Origin: PMP191F sp047602185
Lineage (GTDB): Bacteria; Bacteroidota; Bacteroidia; Chitinophagales; Chitinophagaceae
Assembly (NCBI GenBank): GCA_047602185.1
Contig: JASGHY010000001.1
Coordinates: 1,426,001 to 1,490,000 of the forward strand
Length of the DNA: 64,000 bases
Direction: 5' to 3'
The translations under genes were made by a program, and so were the position numbers. This document shows positions 34,947-43,595 of this stretch, one piece after another; position 1 is the stretch's first letter; every line of letters begins with the position of its first letter. The notes beneath the pieces are model-generated. The model was given only the letters and a program-made list of their open reading frames with translations. It had not been told where the DNA came from and did not search any database.

Positions 34947-35104
34947 CTTTTTTCATGCTTGCATGAAACTCAAATCCAGTGGATTTGGGTGAATTATAGC
35001 CACTTTATTCATTAACATATGCAACATGCCTCGTGCCTCAGCAGCTGCATATGTCAACGCAGAGCGTTGAATCCAAGTAAGACGTAATTAGATTTATGAC
35101 TCCC
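34927..35104 (+). ncRNA. Candidate retron msr-msd RNA
   Basis: Between effector and reverse transcriptase. a1 is GGGAGTCAT (34927-34935) plus CTAATTA (34939-34945); a2 is TAATTAG (35085-35091) plus ATGACTCCC (35096-35104), giving 16 pairs with a small internal loop. Directly after a1 stands TTAGC, with the branch guanosine predicted at 34946, as in the Ec86 retron; GACG precedes a2, also as in Ec86. The msr part has two hairpins: TTTCATG/CATGAAA (34951-34968) and CTCAAATCC/GGATTTGGG (34969-34989). The msd part has a perfect 9-bp stem ACATATGCA/TGCATATGT (35015-35023, 35046-35054) and then CAACGC/GCGTTG (35055-35069). The reverse-transcribed length is not determined. Confidence 0.8.
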
Positions 35105-36187
35105 ACCTTAAAATTTATACTCACAACTCTCCCGAAACAGCCGAATAATTATACTACTGTTGTTGCTAAATATGCAATGGATCTAGAATCAAAAGGATTG
35201 CCGATTATTTTCACTACAGAACACCTTGGCCTTTTACTTGGAAGTCATCCTGGAAAATTCCGAGAATTTATCGATAATGTACATTTAAATTATTCATCTT
35301 TTCCTATTCGCAAGAAAAGTGGGGGAAATCGATGGGTTATGGCGCCAAATGAAGATCTAAAATTTATCCAGCAGTGGATTAAACACCACATCCTCGAAAA
35401 AATTGAAGTTCATCCATCTGCCAATGGTTTTGTTAAGAGCAAAGGTCTACTTTCAAACGCTACCCCACACATCGACAAAGAGCTCATTCTAAACATTGAT
35501 CTCTATCGATTTTTTGATACAATAAGCTCTAAGCGAGTGTATGGTATCTTCAAGAACTTAGGCTATCACACAAACCTCAGTTACGATCTTGCAAAGTTGC
35601 TCTGCGCTACTGCCCCAAAGCCATATTGGAAGGAAATAATAAAGGAATACAAATTCAGGAAAAAGTATATTAGACAAAGACTTCCTATTCTATCGCAAGG
35701 ATCTCCTGCTAGTCCGATAATAAGCAATATAGTATGCCGAATGCTCGACTTAAGGTTATCAAAACTATGCGATTCCATGCAATGTCATTATACAAGATAT
35801 GCAGACGATATTACTATATCCGGCGATAGGCAAAAAATACCCTCGCTTTTAACGATAAAAAAAATAATTCGCCAGGAAGGTTTCTATATTAATAAGGATA
35901 AGATAAAGCATGTACCAAACAACAAAAGACAGACTGTGACAGGTGTTGTGGTGAATAAAAAGACCAGGGTAGCCAAACAGTTGATAAAGCAGGTCAATCA
36001 ACACCTCTATTACTGTCAAAAGTACGGACCACAAAATCATTTAGAACATCTTCAAAGTAAGGGAGACTTCCCAAAATCAAATTATAAACAATGGCTTTTG
36101 GGCAAAATATCTTTTATTAACAGTATCGAATCCAGTACAGCAAAAAAACTATTTGAGCGCTTTAATAGAATTGAATGGGAGCTTTGA
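35096..36187 (+). CDS. Retron-type reverse transcriptase
   Basis: A 363-residue reverse transcriptase. The fingers carry FPIRKKSGGNRWVMAPNEDL and the helix LKFIQQWIKHHIL. Next come ANGFVKSKGLLSNATPH (the NAxxH-type motif of retron RTs), LNIDLYRFFDTI, ILSQGSPASPIISN, and the catalytic YADD at residues 235-238 (first carboxylate of the triad in NIDLYRFF). The C-terminal VTG at residues 281-283 lies in the retron-specific region Y that recognises the msr. No integrase, maturase or CRISPR domain is fused. The start at 35096 lies within a2 of the RNA; ATG at codon 27 (MDLESKGL) would give 337 residues, closer to many retron RTs. It converts the msd into msDNA and holds the effector inactive, by analogy with studied retrons. 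Confidence 0.93.
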   Translation: MTPTLKFILTTLPKQPNNYTTVVAKYAMDLESKGLPIIFTTEHLGLLLGSHPGKFREFIDNVHLNYSSFPIRKKSGGNRWVMAPNEDLKFIQQWIKHHILEKIEVHPSANGFVKSKGLLSNATPHIDKELILNIDLYRFFDTISSKRVYGIFKNLGYHTNLSYDLAKLLCATAPKPYWKEIIKEYKFRKKYIRQRLPILSQGSPASPIISNIVCRMLDLRLSKLCDSMQCHYTRYADDITISGDRQKIPSLLTIKKIIRQEGFYINKDKIKHVPNNKRQTVTGVVVNKKTRVAKQLIKQVNQHLYYCQKYGPQNHLEHLQSKGDFPKSNYKQWLLGKISFINSIESSTAKKLFERFNRIEWEL

Positions 36188-36193
36188 TTTTTA

Positions 36194-36347
36194 CAGCTGA
36201 AGTCGTTGGTAAAAGCAACAGAGACATCGAAAAAGTATAGTGTTAGTTTCTTTGCAGAGTTGGCGATTCGTCCAAATAAAAATGGACAGAAGTGATCTTT
36301 GTCTTTGATCTTTGGTATATAATGAGCAGTAAAAATGACTTCAGCTG
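36194..36347. repeat. Inverted repeat just downstream of the reverse transcriptase
   Basis: CAGCTGAAGTC (36194-36204) and GACTTCAGCTG (36337-36347) form a perfect 11-bp inverted repeat over 132 bases, beginning 6 bases after the RT stop. Inside is a small GTCCA/TGGAC stem and two tandem TGATCTTTG-like segments. No gene is seen in it. It could be a mobile-element end pair, a second structured RNA or a terminator-like boundary. Confidence 0.5.
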
Positions 36348-36508
36348 AAATAGTCAATTAACCCAATTAGGCTAATATTTCTGGTCGCCCTTATGTTTAG
36401 GTATAAATTTCCGTATGTTCATTTTGTGTCTCTGTTTTTGAGGGTAGCTCATTATTCAATGGAAAAATGTTTAAGATACTGAATTTCATTAGAGTTGCTG
36501 ATAAGGTC

Positions 36509-36534
36509 GTTCGAGAATTGTCCAGCCGCCCCAA
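36509..36534 (+). other. tRNA 3'-end-like fragment
   Basis: GTTCGAGA followed by GTCCAGCCGCCCCA resembles a T loop and an acceptor 3' strand, and it is followed after a short A-rich stretch by a terminator, as at real tRNA genes. Upstream, GGGTAGCTCA at about 36443 resembles a D arm, but no cloverleaf can be folded. It may be a tRNA broken or duplicated when the island inserted. The remainder of 36188-36645 holds no gene. Confidence 0.3.
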
Positions 36535-36545
36535 CAAAAAATCAG

Positions 36546-36583
36546 GAAGCCTTCAAGTCGTGAGATTTGAAGGCTTCTTTATT
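36546..36583 (+). terminator. Rho-independent terminator
   Basis: GAAGCCTTCAA (36546-36556) pairs perfectly with TTGAAGGCTTC (36567-36577) around a 10-base loop, followed by TTTATT. It lies directly behind the tRNA-like fragment and marks the right end of the island. Confidence 0.7.
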
Positions 36584-36645
36584 CCAATTACAATGTTCAG
36601 CCCAACTTGCAGAACTCAAATGTTATCGGCGGCCTTTCTTTCCGC

Positions 36646-38424
36646 CTAGTTTTTTGAAGCTTTATTCTCTATCCAATTATCAATTTTTGCTTCCAGGATA
36701 ATGAGAGGTAAACAGCCGTCTTCTAAAACTTCATCGTGAAACTCTTTAATATCAAATTTATTTCCCAGTTTCTTTTTTGCTCTCTCCCGCAATTCAAGAA
36801 TTTTTAATTCCCCCACTTTATAACTTACGGCCTGCCCGGCTAAAACCATATATCTCTCTATTCTCTGCTCAGCCTGTTCAGCAGATACTGGCTGGTTTTC
36901 CAAAACATATGCGATTGCCTTTTCACGAGACCAGCCTTTGAAATGTATGCCTGCATCAACTACTAACCGAACCGCCCTTTCTATTTCTGAATTGAGTTTG
37001 CCCAGGTATTGATAAGGATCCGTGTACATGCCTAATTCGGTTCCCAAACTTTCAGCATACAGCGCCCAACCTTCTCCGTACGCACTGTTATAATATCCTT
37101 TTCTAAACTCAGGAATAGCGGCTTCCTGTTGAAGTGCTACCTGGTAGTGATGACCGGGAATAGCTTCGTGCAGAAATAATGATTCCATTGCAACATAATT
37201 ATACTTACCTGGATCCAGTATTACTTCATAGAAAATGCCCGGCCTTTTTCCATCCCTTGATGGCTGAATGTACTGAGCATTGGCACCTACGGCCCGGAAT
37301 TTTTCAGTTGCCCTTACCTCAAACATTGCTTTAGGTTTTAAATTAAAAAGGGCGTTAAGTTTTGGCGACATTCTACTCTCGAAACTTCTGAATCTATCGA
37401 GCACTTCTTCCTCCGTTTTAAATGGGAAAAATTTAGGATCGGTCCTTACATACTCAAAAAACGCTTTTAAATCGCCTTTAAATCCGACTTGCGTTTTTAC
37501 AGAATCCATTGCCTTACGGATACGGGATACCTCGCTTAGTCCTAAATTAAAAATTTGTTCGGCCGTGATGTTGGTGGTAGTGAAATACTTTAACCATAGC
37601 TCGTATTCTTTCTTGCCATTATAATTATCTAAAAGCCCTGATGTTGTTCTGGCCTTGGGGATATAGTCGGTAACAATATAGTCATACAGTTTTTTATAGG
37701 CCGGTATAATGGTGTGTTCAATTACTTCTGCATAATCCTTTTTTAATCGAACCGCAGAAACACTGTCTATGTTTTCAGGAATTTTCAATAGAGGTTTATA
37801 AAAAATATTCTCTTGTACCGTGCCTTCAAATAATGGCTTTAATTGCGGCGGCACCTTTTCCATTGCCGCCCTGGGATTCGTATTATTTAGTTTAACACCC
37901 TTCTGCATATTTACAATGGCCTGATCGATCCAGGTTTTAAAAATTTTCATACGACTGATAAAGTTCCGGTAATCCTTTTCGGTGTTAAAAGGAATATATC
38001 TAGCTCCCGAACCCAATGTGGCGAATTTTTGCGGAAAGCTAAATACGAACTGGTCTACTGGCCTGTAATACCACAAAGAGTTGGAGAGTAATTCATTTTC
38101 GGATTTCAGCTTGTAGATAAGCACATCAATGCTTAACAGATCAGAGGCTGATAAACCCTTTTTGCTTATGACATGCAAAGTGTCAAGATATTTTTTATTT
38201 AGTGCCTTCGCTTTCTTTATATAGTCATCGCTGATAGCAATCTCCATTTGATCATTGTAATCGTTGATACCTGCCTGTGTGGCATCCATCGGATTTAACG
38301 CATAATATTCCTTCGAGTATTGCTCCAGCAATGGCTCAAGCTGAAATGACGGTTTTGCCCTGAACGAAGATTGAAAATAAACTGTCAGAATGGCTAAGGC
38401 TATAATTAACATCTTGCTTTTCAT
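36646..38424 (-). CDS. DUF885 family exported metallo-hydrolase
   Basis: A 592-residue protein with a signal peptide, then an all-helical body typical of DUF885: YYALNPMDATQAGINDYND near the start, the zinc motif LHEAIPGHHYQ at about residues 413-424, and the nearby GYYNSAYGEGWALYAESLG block carrying the second-shell glutamate. The HExxxGH arrangement is related to gluzincin carboxypeptidases, so a peptidase role is likely. It stands alone on the minus strand right of the retron island. Confidence 0.88.
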   Translation of the reverse strand: MKSKMLIIALAILTVYFQSSFRAKPSFQLEPLLEQYSKEYYALNPMDATQAGINDYNDQMEIAISDDYIKKAKALNKKYLDTLHVISKKGLSASDLLSIDVLIYKLKSENELLSNSLWYYRPVDQFVFSFPQKFATLGSGARYIPFNTEKDYRNFISRMKIFKTWIDQAIVNMQKGVKLNNTNPRAAMEKVPPQLKPLFEGTVQENIFYKPLLKIPENIDSVSAVRLKKDYAEVIEHTIIPAYKKLYDYIVTDYIPKARTTSGLLDNYNGKKEYELWLKYFTTTNITAEQIFNLGLSEVSRIRKAMDSVKTQVGFKGDLKAFFEYVRTDPKFFPFKTEEEVLDRFRSFESRMSPKLNALFNLKPKAMFEVRATEKFRAVGANAQYIQPSRDGKRPGIFYEVILDPGKYNYVAMESLFLHEAIPGHHYQVALQQEAAIPEFRKGYYNSAYGEGWALYAESLGTELGMYTDPYQYLGKLNSEIERAVRLVVDAGIHFKGWSREKAIAYVLENQPVSAEQAEQRIERYMVLAGQAVSYKVGELKILELRERAKKKLGNKFDIKEFHDEVLEDGCLPLIILEAKIDNWIENKASKN

Positions 38425-38491
38425 ACCTGATTATTCTTTGTTAGTGATGATAAGGATATTGGCAGGGGAGTCTTCTCAGGGTTGTCGTTAA

Positions 38492-38596
38492 TGGCCGCAG
38501 CATTGCGTTCGGCAGTACATTGGGGAAGCATTCAGCCCGGAACTGCAGCCTATTGAAGTTATAAAAAAACAGTTCGGTTACAAAGGAAACAGGTAA
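38492..38596 (+). pseudogene. Coding remnant in a 430-base gap
   Basis: Thirty-four codons after a stop read QYIGEAFSPELQPIEVIKK and QFGYKGNR before TAA, with real protein character but no start. The rest of the gap 38425-38854 shows no gene. The parent family is not recognised; a transposase fragment is one possibility. Confidence 0.3.
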
Positions 38597-38854
38597 GATA
38601 GTTTATACCTTCTTTTATCCTTTTCATAAAAACCAAAGCAAATTCTTCTGAGAATATCGATAAGATTGAGCAAATTAGCCTTTCAATCGTTCCCGGGAGA
38701 GGGCTAGTAACAGATCACAAGATCAATAAGATACATGGTTTATCTCAATTCGGCACCCACATAAGTTAGCAACTTTAACGGCAATGTTTTACCAATATGC
38801 TAATATTTCCAGGCTAATCCAGCTAGAACTGAAAGCCATTATCAGCCCCTTGCA

Positions 38855-39715
38855 TTATTCAAGATGATATTCTTCTTTAATTACGTTAATGAGCTCATTG
38901 TTTGTGGTAATGAGTTTTCCCATGATCCGCGTTTTATAAATTTTCTGGAGGGTACCATAACCTCCCATAATGTTTAACAGCTCCTGGTCTGTTTGAGGAG
39001 TGCGGTTCATAATAATAGGATTAGCCACTTTTAATGAGTCGGATTCGCCATCATAATCCTGTACCCTGAAATGATTCAGTGCATAGGGTGTGATATGGTC
39101 TGAGTAATAGAGTAAATTATTATCTATAATCTGATTGGCCCTTGGTATTAAAACTTCGTAGTACTGTTGCAACTTATTAATAAGTTCAGCTTTTTGTACG
39201 TAACGCAAACCTCCCGAAGTCTTCATTTGACTATAAGTACCAGACGTAATATTTAAGCCATATAAATGATCAATCGGAACAAATGCAGCAAGAATTTGTT
39301 TGTCGGTCGGCTTTTGCGAAGCAGTCAACAGATCATAAAACTGTTGATGATTTTTCAATACGATCTCCGAATGCTCGTTCCTGCGTATATAATACAGCGA
39401 GTCTGCACGTAGATCGGACAACAGGAGTTTGGCGAATTGTTTTTCACGCTGGTGCTCAAGCGTATGTTCCAGTTTGTACTCTGCTAAAAAGCCACAGAAT
39501 ACCGCCAGGAAAAGCATTAAAAACTCCCAGAAGTATTCTCTCCATTTTTTCTTTCCATGACCCGAATGGGAATGATGATGAACTTCCATATTTTCAGTTT
39601 CCTGGTTTAGGCTGATGATGTCTGTGTTGGTAGAAGAAACAATCTCGTCTGAAAGATTTTCAGATCCGGCATTAGAGTCATTCCCGTGAGGGACTTCTTC
39701 TGTATTGTCTGCCAT
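38855..39715 (-). CDS. DUF6090-like single-helix membrane protein
   Basis: A 286-residue protein. It has an acidic, serine-rich N-terminal tail and a histidine-rich patch (HHHSHSGHGKKKW). One membrane helix with FWEFLMLFLAVFCGFLAEY (about residues 65-85) follows, continuing into ETLEHQREKQ-like charged residues (LEHTLEHQREKQFAKLLLSDL) and a helical domain. This layout is widespread and annotated as DUF6090 in Bacteroidota. The histidine patch may bind metal. Function is unknown. Confidence 0.7.
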   Translation of the reverse strand: MADNTEEVPHGNDSNAGSENLSDEIVSSTNTDIISLNQETENMEVHHHSHSGHGKKKWREYFWEFLMLFLAVFCGFLAEYKLEHTLEHQREKQFAKLLLSDLRADSLYYIRRNEHSEIVLKNHQQFYDLLTASQKPTDKQILAAFVPIDHLYGLNITSGTYSQMKTSGGLRYVQKAELINKLQQYYEVLIPRANQIIDNNLLYYSDHITPYALNHFRVQDYDGESDSLKVANPIIMNRTPQTDQELLNIMGGYGTLQKIYKTRIMGKLITTNNELINVIKEEYHLE

Positions 39716-39821
39716 TTATAGATTTTGTTAGTTGGTTGGCTTGCGGGAGAGTTCAAATTGCAGGACGCACCGTACCAAGATAAACGCAATTGAGCGTAAT
39801 TGCAAAATATCTGCTAACTAA

Positions 39822-39951
39822 TTAATTTATACGGAAGTTGATTGCGAAAACATTGCATACTTCAGCAATCATGCCTTTAAAGCTACCAAAAACCGGTTCA
39901 ACCTTTGCCCGGTTCTCCCGGCTAACAAACCACCTCAACAAAGGCATCCAT
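39822..39951 (-). pseudogene. Possible transposase C-terminal remnant
   Basis: On the minus strand, an open stretch ending at TAA 39822-39824 reads LLRWFVSRENRAKVEPVFGS and FKGMIAEVCNVFAINF. The R-x-K-V-E-x-x-F-G pattern is reminiscent of C termini of DDE transposases. There is no start; it directly follows the stop of the DUF1826-like gene. The assignment is weak. Confidence 0.3.
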
Positions 39952-40650
39952 TCAACAGATCATCAACAGCCTGTTCTCTCCGGGTTTTTCCTCCGGTGCA
40001 CGGTGAAGGCAGGGCGGGACCTGGCTTTCAGGATGATCAACCGCCAACCTCCAGAGGTTACCGTGACCTAAGCTTATGAGATGTGCACCAGGTTCAGCCT
40101 GGTAATGCAGATCAAAGAAATGTTCGCTTAAGAAAGATTCAAAACCTTCCTCTGTTCCATGGTATAGCTTTTTGAGTTCAGCACGTATTTCCGGAATAAG
40201 CACTTTCTGTTTGCCCTGGGAATTGGGCAATATGTCACTCGACTCGCCATAATAAGTGCATAAAAAGGTATCGGTTGGTATAGGCGAGCGATCCACATGG
40301 AAAGAATAAACATCGGTTGGCAAAAACGGAAAGGCATCATCCCGGTCATAGTGGCTGATCACATTAAGGACCGGCGATGCGCCATGAGCTTTCAATAGCT
40401 TAAAATCATTTAAAAGAACTTCGCGGGCAAGCTGTCCTTCTTCACTCAACTGAAGCGTGCAAAGCTCCTCCTGTTCAATCGTCGTTATATTGCCGCTCAG
40501 CTCTACCTTTTTAACGATCTCAGAAAAATCACCTGTTAGTTTACGGGTCCAGCAAATCGCATTAACTATCCCATTAAATGACGTGGAAACAAGATCTTGA
40601 AAACTCGTAACATACTGAATTTGATTCTCTGCCTGAGGTAAATCTATCAT
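39952..40650 (-). CDS. DUF1826-like protein
   Basis: A 232-residue protein. It contains NGIVNAICWTRKLTGDFSEI, FHVDRSPIPTDTFLCTYYGESSDIL and a C-terminal LHRAPEEKPGENRLLMI. The H-x-D followed by a tightly spaced TYYG and the HR(S/A)P end match DUF1826 proteins, some of which are linked to zinc limitation. The H-x-D and later histidines could bind metal as in cupin/dioxygenase folds. The family call was made by eye. A transposase-like remnant follows its stop. Confidence 0.6.
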   Translation of the reverse strand: MIDLPQAENQIQYVTSFQDLVSTSFNGIVNAICWTRKLTGDFSEIVKKVELSGNITTIEQEELCTLQLSEEGQLAREVLLNDFKLLKAHGASPVLNVISHYDRDDAFPFLPTDVYSFHVDRSPIPTDTFLCTYYGESSDILPNSQGKQKVLIPEIRAELKKLYHGTEEGFESFLSEHFFDLHYQAEPGAHLISLGHGNLWRLAVDHPESQVPPCLHRAPEEKPGENRLLMIC

Positions 40651-40901
40651 GATAGGTAATATAAATAAAACAAATAGCGCCCGGTCCGGCTCCCGCTTTT
40701 TAGCCGACCAGCCAAAGCGCTATCATTCATTACAAATGTACAACATGCTTAAGTTTTTGAACTCTATCAGGATTAGTGGCAAACCAGTTAGGCAGTTGCT
40801 GAAGACCGGACCTGAAGCACGCTGACCGCCGGTTGCTAAGTTGTTTCTGCCAACCGGTCATTGGGAATTATCCGTTTTGGATCAACGTTTACATTGCAGG
40901 G

Positions 40902-41825
40902 ATGAAACAGATAACCTATCCTAAAGACATCTTCGCGGAATTTATCGCGCTCGCCAGGGCTGTAATTGTTTTTGCAGTATTGCTTCCGGCCTGTAAAAAG
41001 AATGGGGGAACGCCGGGTGGGGGAGGCTCCAACTCCGATGTGTACTATCCTGCTACCTTGTCTTTCTATGAAGGCAACAACAGCTCATATCCCTCCAGAT
41101 CCAGCTTTAAATATGATGACAAGCATCTTCTGACCTATATGGGAAACAGCGGCAGGTATTCGAATATATCAGACAATGGAGTACAGCAGGTAATTCTCAG
41201 TGGAAGTGATACCCTCATTATAGCAAATCTATTCTCCGGGGATATTTATACCGGGAAAGGTGTAGACCAGATAAAAACGAATTACATGTGGAAGTATTCG
41301 ACAGGGAATAGCACTACGGGCCCGGTAAGTACGTACTATTTTACCAATACAGACGCCACGAATAACTTTCTGGGCAGTTATAACGGAGGTACCTATACCC
41401 AGTCCTTTAAATATGACGGCAATGGTAATCTGACCACTTCAACTTTTGTGACTAATTCCTCGGGGTCTCCAACCAGCACCAACTATGATCCCGGTGGACT
41501 GTTATACGACAAAATAACCTATAAGGGATATGATGACAAACCATCTCCTTATAGTGCGGTAGCGGGGTACCGTTACATTTCCTGGCAGTGGGCCTACCCC
41601 TGGCAATTCTATTTTTCAATGAGCAAGCATAACCCCACCCAGATCATCGAAGAAAGTCTTAACACGACCACTATGGTGTGGAGTGTATATTCTCAATCGG
41701 ATCTCACCTATACCTATAATGACCAGGGTTACCCGAGCCAGGTAAAAATAACGACTGTATATCCTTCCACAGGAACTCCCACCCAGGCTTTTTACCAGAC
41801 CTATAATTTTACGTACGCAAAATAA
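40902..41825 (+). CDS. Hypothetical lipoprotein, YD-repeat-like
   Basis: A 307-residue lipoprotein beginning at ATG 40902, with a lipobox ending LLPAC and a glycine-rich linker (CKKNGGTPGGGGS). The body has SFKYDGNGNLTTSTFVTNS and YTYNDQGYPSQVKITTVY, like single YD-type repeats of Bacteroidota DUF4595-like proteins. The frame extends upstream to 40833, but that part lacks signal-peptide character. The TACATTGC at about 40889 is a weak promoter candidate. The function is unknown. Confidence 0.65.
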   Translation: MKQITYPKDIFAEFIALARAVIVFAVLLPACKKNGGTPGGGGSNSDVYYPATLSFYEGNNSSYPSRSSFKYDDKHLLTYMGNSGRYSNISDNGVQQVILSGSDTLIIANLFSGDIYTGKGVDQIKTNYMWKYSTGNSTTGPVSTYYFTNTDATNNFLGSYNGGTYTQSFKYDGNGNLTTSTFVTNSSGSPTSTNYDPGGLLYDKITYKGYDDKPSPYSAVAGYRYISWQWAYPWQFYFSMSKHNPTQIIEESLNTTTMVWSVYSQSDLTYTYNDQGYPSQVKITTVYPSTGTPTQAFYQTYNFTYAK

Positions 41826-41863
41826 ATGCATAGCAAGCATTGCACTATAGCATACCTTAGCTG

Positions 41864-41882
41864 GTCCCATTTTACATGGGAC
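41864..41882. terminator. Short hairpin downstream of the lipoprotein gene
   Basis: GTCCCAT and ATGGGAC form a perfect 7-bp stem with a 5-base loop, 39 bases after the stop codon. No T-run follows, so termination is only suggested. Confidence 0.35.
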
Positions 41883-42005
41883 AGGAATCGTCTGTCCGAA
41901 ATTGACCTTTTGGTTATGGATCGCTTATTTTAAGTTATTTTCCATATCGGCTTCTTATATTTACTTTACCCTTATAACAACGATAAGGGTAACTAAATAG
42001 CTGCC

Positions 42006-43499
42006 ATGAAATTTATCTACCTGCTTGTTTCGCTGGTATTGTCAATTAGTGCACTGGCACAAAAAACAGCAAATACAGACACCACCACTCCCAAACAATA
42101 TTTACCTGCAGCGCTACAGGAGGACTTTTCGATCTTCAGAAAAACGCTGGAAACTATCTATCCAAGCCTGTATCGCTATTCCGATTCGGTCAATATCACT
42201 GCTTACCTGGACAAACAATTGGGACAGCTCGACAGGCCGATGGATGAAACTGAATTTTATAAGATCATAGTACTCACCTGTGCCCGCCTAAGGGATGAAC
42301 ACCTGATCGCCAGGCCTTCACCCGGCTATTTTACAGAGCAGTATTTCAACAAGGCTAAAGCTTTCCCTTTTGCGTTTAAGATCATCAATCGCCGGTTTTA
42401 TATTGTAAAGAGTGCGTTCAATCCATCTCCTATTAAACCAGGTTCGGAGCTTATTTCGATCAATGGCCGTTCAATGGAAGAGATCCTGAACCTGCTACTC
42501 CCCACTATTCCTGCGGATGGTTATATCCAAACGTTCAGGCTTCGTCACCTGGAAGATTACTCCACTACGCAGGAGCAGAGCCTGTTTGATATGATGTATC
42601 CTTTTTTTGTGGAACAGGCCACTTCGTTTCGTCTGGAGTACATCCCTGTAGATGCACCATCCATCAAGCAGACCGTGGTAGTAGATGGTTTGACGAGAGC
42701 AGCATATAAAAAGTTTTATAATGAAAGGCTGGCTCTTGACACTCCACTTACGTTCAGGTATTTAAAGCCGGGCGTGGCCTATTTAAAGATCCGTTCTTTC
42801 CTGGGATGGCATCGCCGCATCTTTAAGCAAAACTTCGACTCATTGTATTCGGTTATTTTTAACGAACTCAAGGTTAAAAAGATACCTCATCTTATCCTGG
42901 ACCTGCGAAACAATGAGGGAGGAGACAATACCGGTGAAACGCTGATCACTTATTTATTGCAAAAACCTTATCAGCACTTTGATCACCTTGAGAAGAGATA
43001 TGTTGGCTTGCCTGCTGTAAGTAACTATTTAGACAACGGAAAAGACCTCTACCTGGCTGATTCGATCTTCTATAAAAACGCAATAGGTAATTACCAGGTT
43101 AAGAAAGAATATTACCAGAGCTGGACGCCACTTTTGCTGGAGCAACAACCCCGGGACAATCATTTCGATGGGCAACTGACTGTCCTTGCCAATGGTGCTT
43201 CAGGATCGATGGCAGGTGTAGTCTGTAGCTTCCTGAAATCGAACCAGCGCGCTGTATTTGTAGGTGAAGAAACAGGGGGAGCAATGGAAGGTCCCACTTC
43301 GAGATCGTTTACAAAACTGACCTTGCCCAACAGCCATATCAGCATCACCGTGCCTTTGACCAAAACGGTTAATGCGGTAAACTATACCAAGGGAAGGGGT
43401 GTAATTCCGGATTACCGGATCGAGCCTGCCATTGAAGATCTGCTTCATGGTATGGACACAGAGTTGAACTTCGCGCTGAAACTGATTGGCCAAAAGTAA
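42006..43499 (+). CDS. S41 family (C-terminal-processing-like) peptidase
   Basis: A 497-residue exported protease with a signal peptide (LSISALAQ). An N-terminal helical region (QEDFSIFRKTLETIYPSLYR, then CARLRDEHLIARPS) and a PDZ-like segment (FYIVKSAFNPSPIKPGSELISINGRSMEEI) precede the catalytic core. The core shows LILDLRNNEGGDN, VLANGASGSMAG with the probable nucleophilic serine, and VFVGEETGGAMEG. Members cleave proteins at C-terminal ends or scavenge peptides in the periplasm. A bidirectional terminator separates it from gapdh. Confidence 0.88.
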   Translation: MKFIYLLVSLVLSISALAQKTANTDTTTPKQYLPAALQEDFSIFRKTLETIYPSLYRYSDSVNITAYLDKQLGQLDRPMDETEFYKIIVLTCARLRDEHLIARPSPGYFTEQYFNKAKAFPFAFKIINRRFYIVKSAFNPSPIKPGSELISINGRSMEEILNLLLPTIPADGYIQTFRLRHLEDYSTTQEQSLFDMMYPFFVEQATSFRLEYIPVDAPSIKQTVVVDGLTRAAYKKFYNERLALDTPLTFRYLKPGVAYLKIRSFLGWHRRIFKQNFDSLYSVIFNELKVKKIPHLILDLRNNEGGDNTGETLITYLLQKPYQHFDHLEKRYVGLPAVSNYLDNGKDLYLADSIFYKNAIGNYQVKKEYYQSWTPLLLEQQPRDNHFDGQLTVLANGASGSMAGVVCSFLKSNQRAVFVGEETGGAMEGPTSRSFTKLTLPNSHISITVPLTKTVNAVNYTKGRGVIPDYRIEPAIEDLLHGMDTELNFALKLIGQK

Positions 43500-43524
43500 T
43501 TGCGTAGTCAGCCAACAACATAAT

Positions 43525-43553
43525 AAAAGCCCCGGCAAGCGTCGGGGCTTTTT
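43525..43553. terminator. Bidirectional rho-independent terminator
   Basis: AAAAGCCCCG (43525-43534) pairs with CGGGGCTTTT (43543-43552) around an 8-base loop, with T-runs on both strands. It lies between the convergent S41 peptidase and GAPDH genes. Confidence 0.85.
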
Positions 43554-43595
43554 ATTCAGCATTTATTTACGATCTCTATTGCATTGAACCAGGCA

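Noticed and set aside
34951..35070. Stacked hairpins between effector and RT as a CRISPR array or attC site
   Set aside because: There are no repeated units with spacers, and the a1/a2 arms plus TTAGC fit a retron RNA much better.
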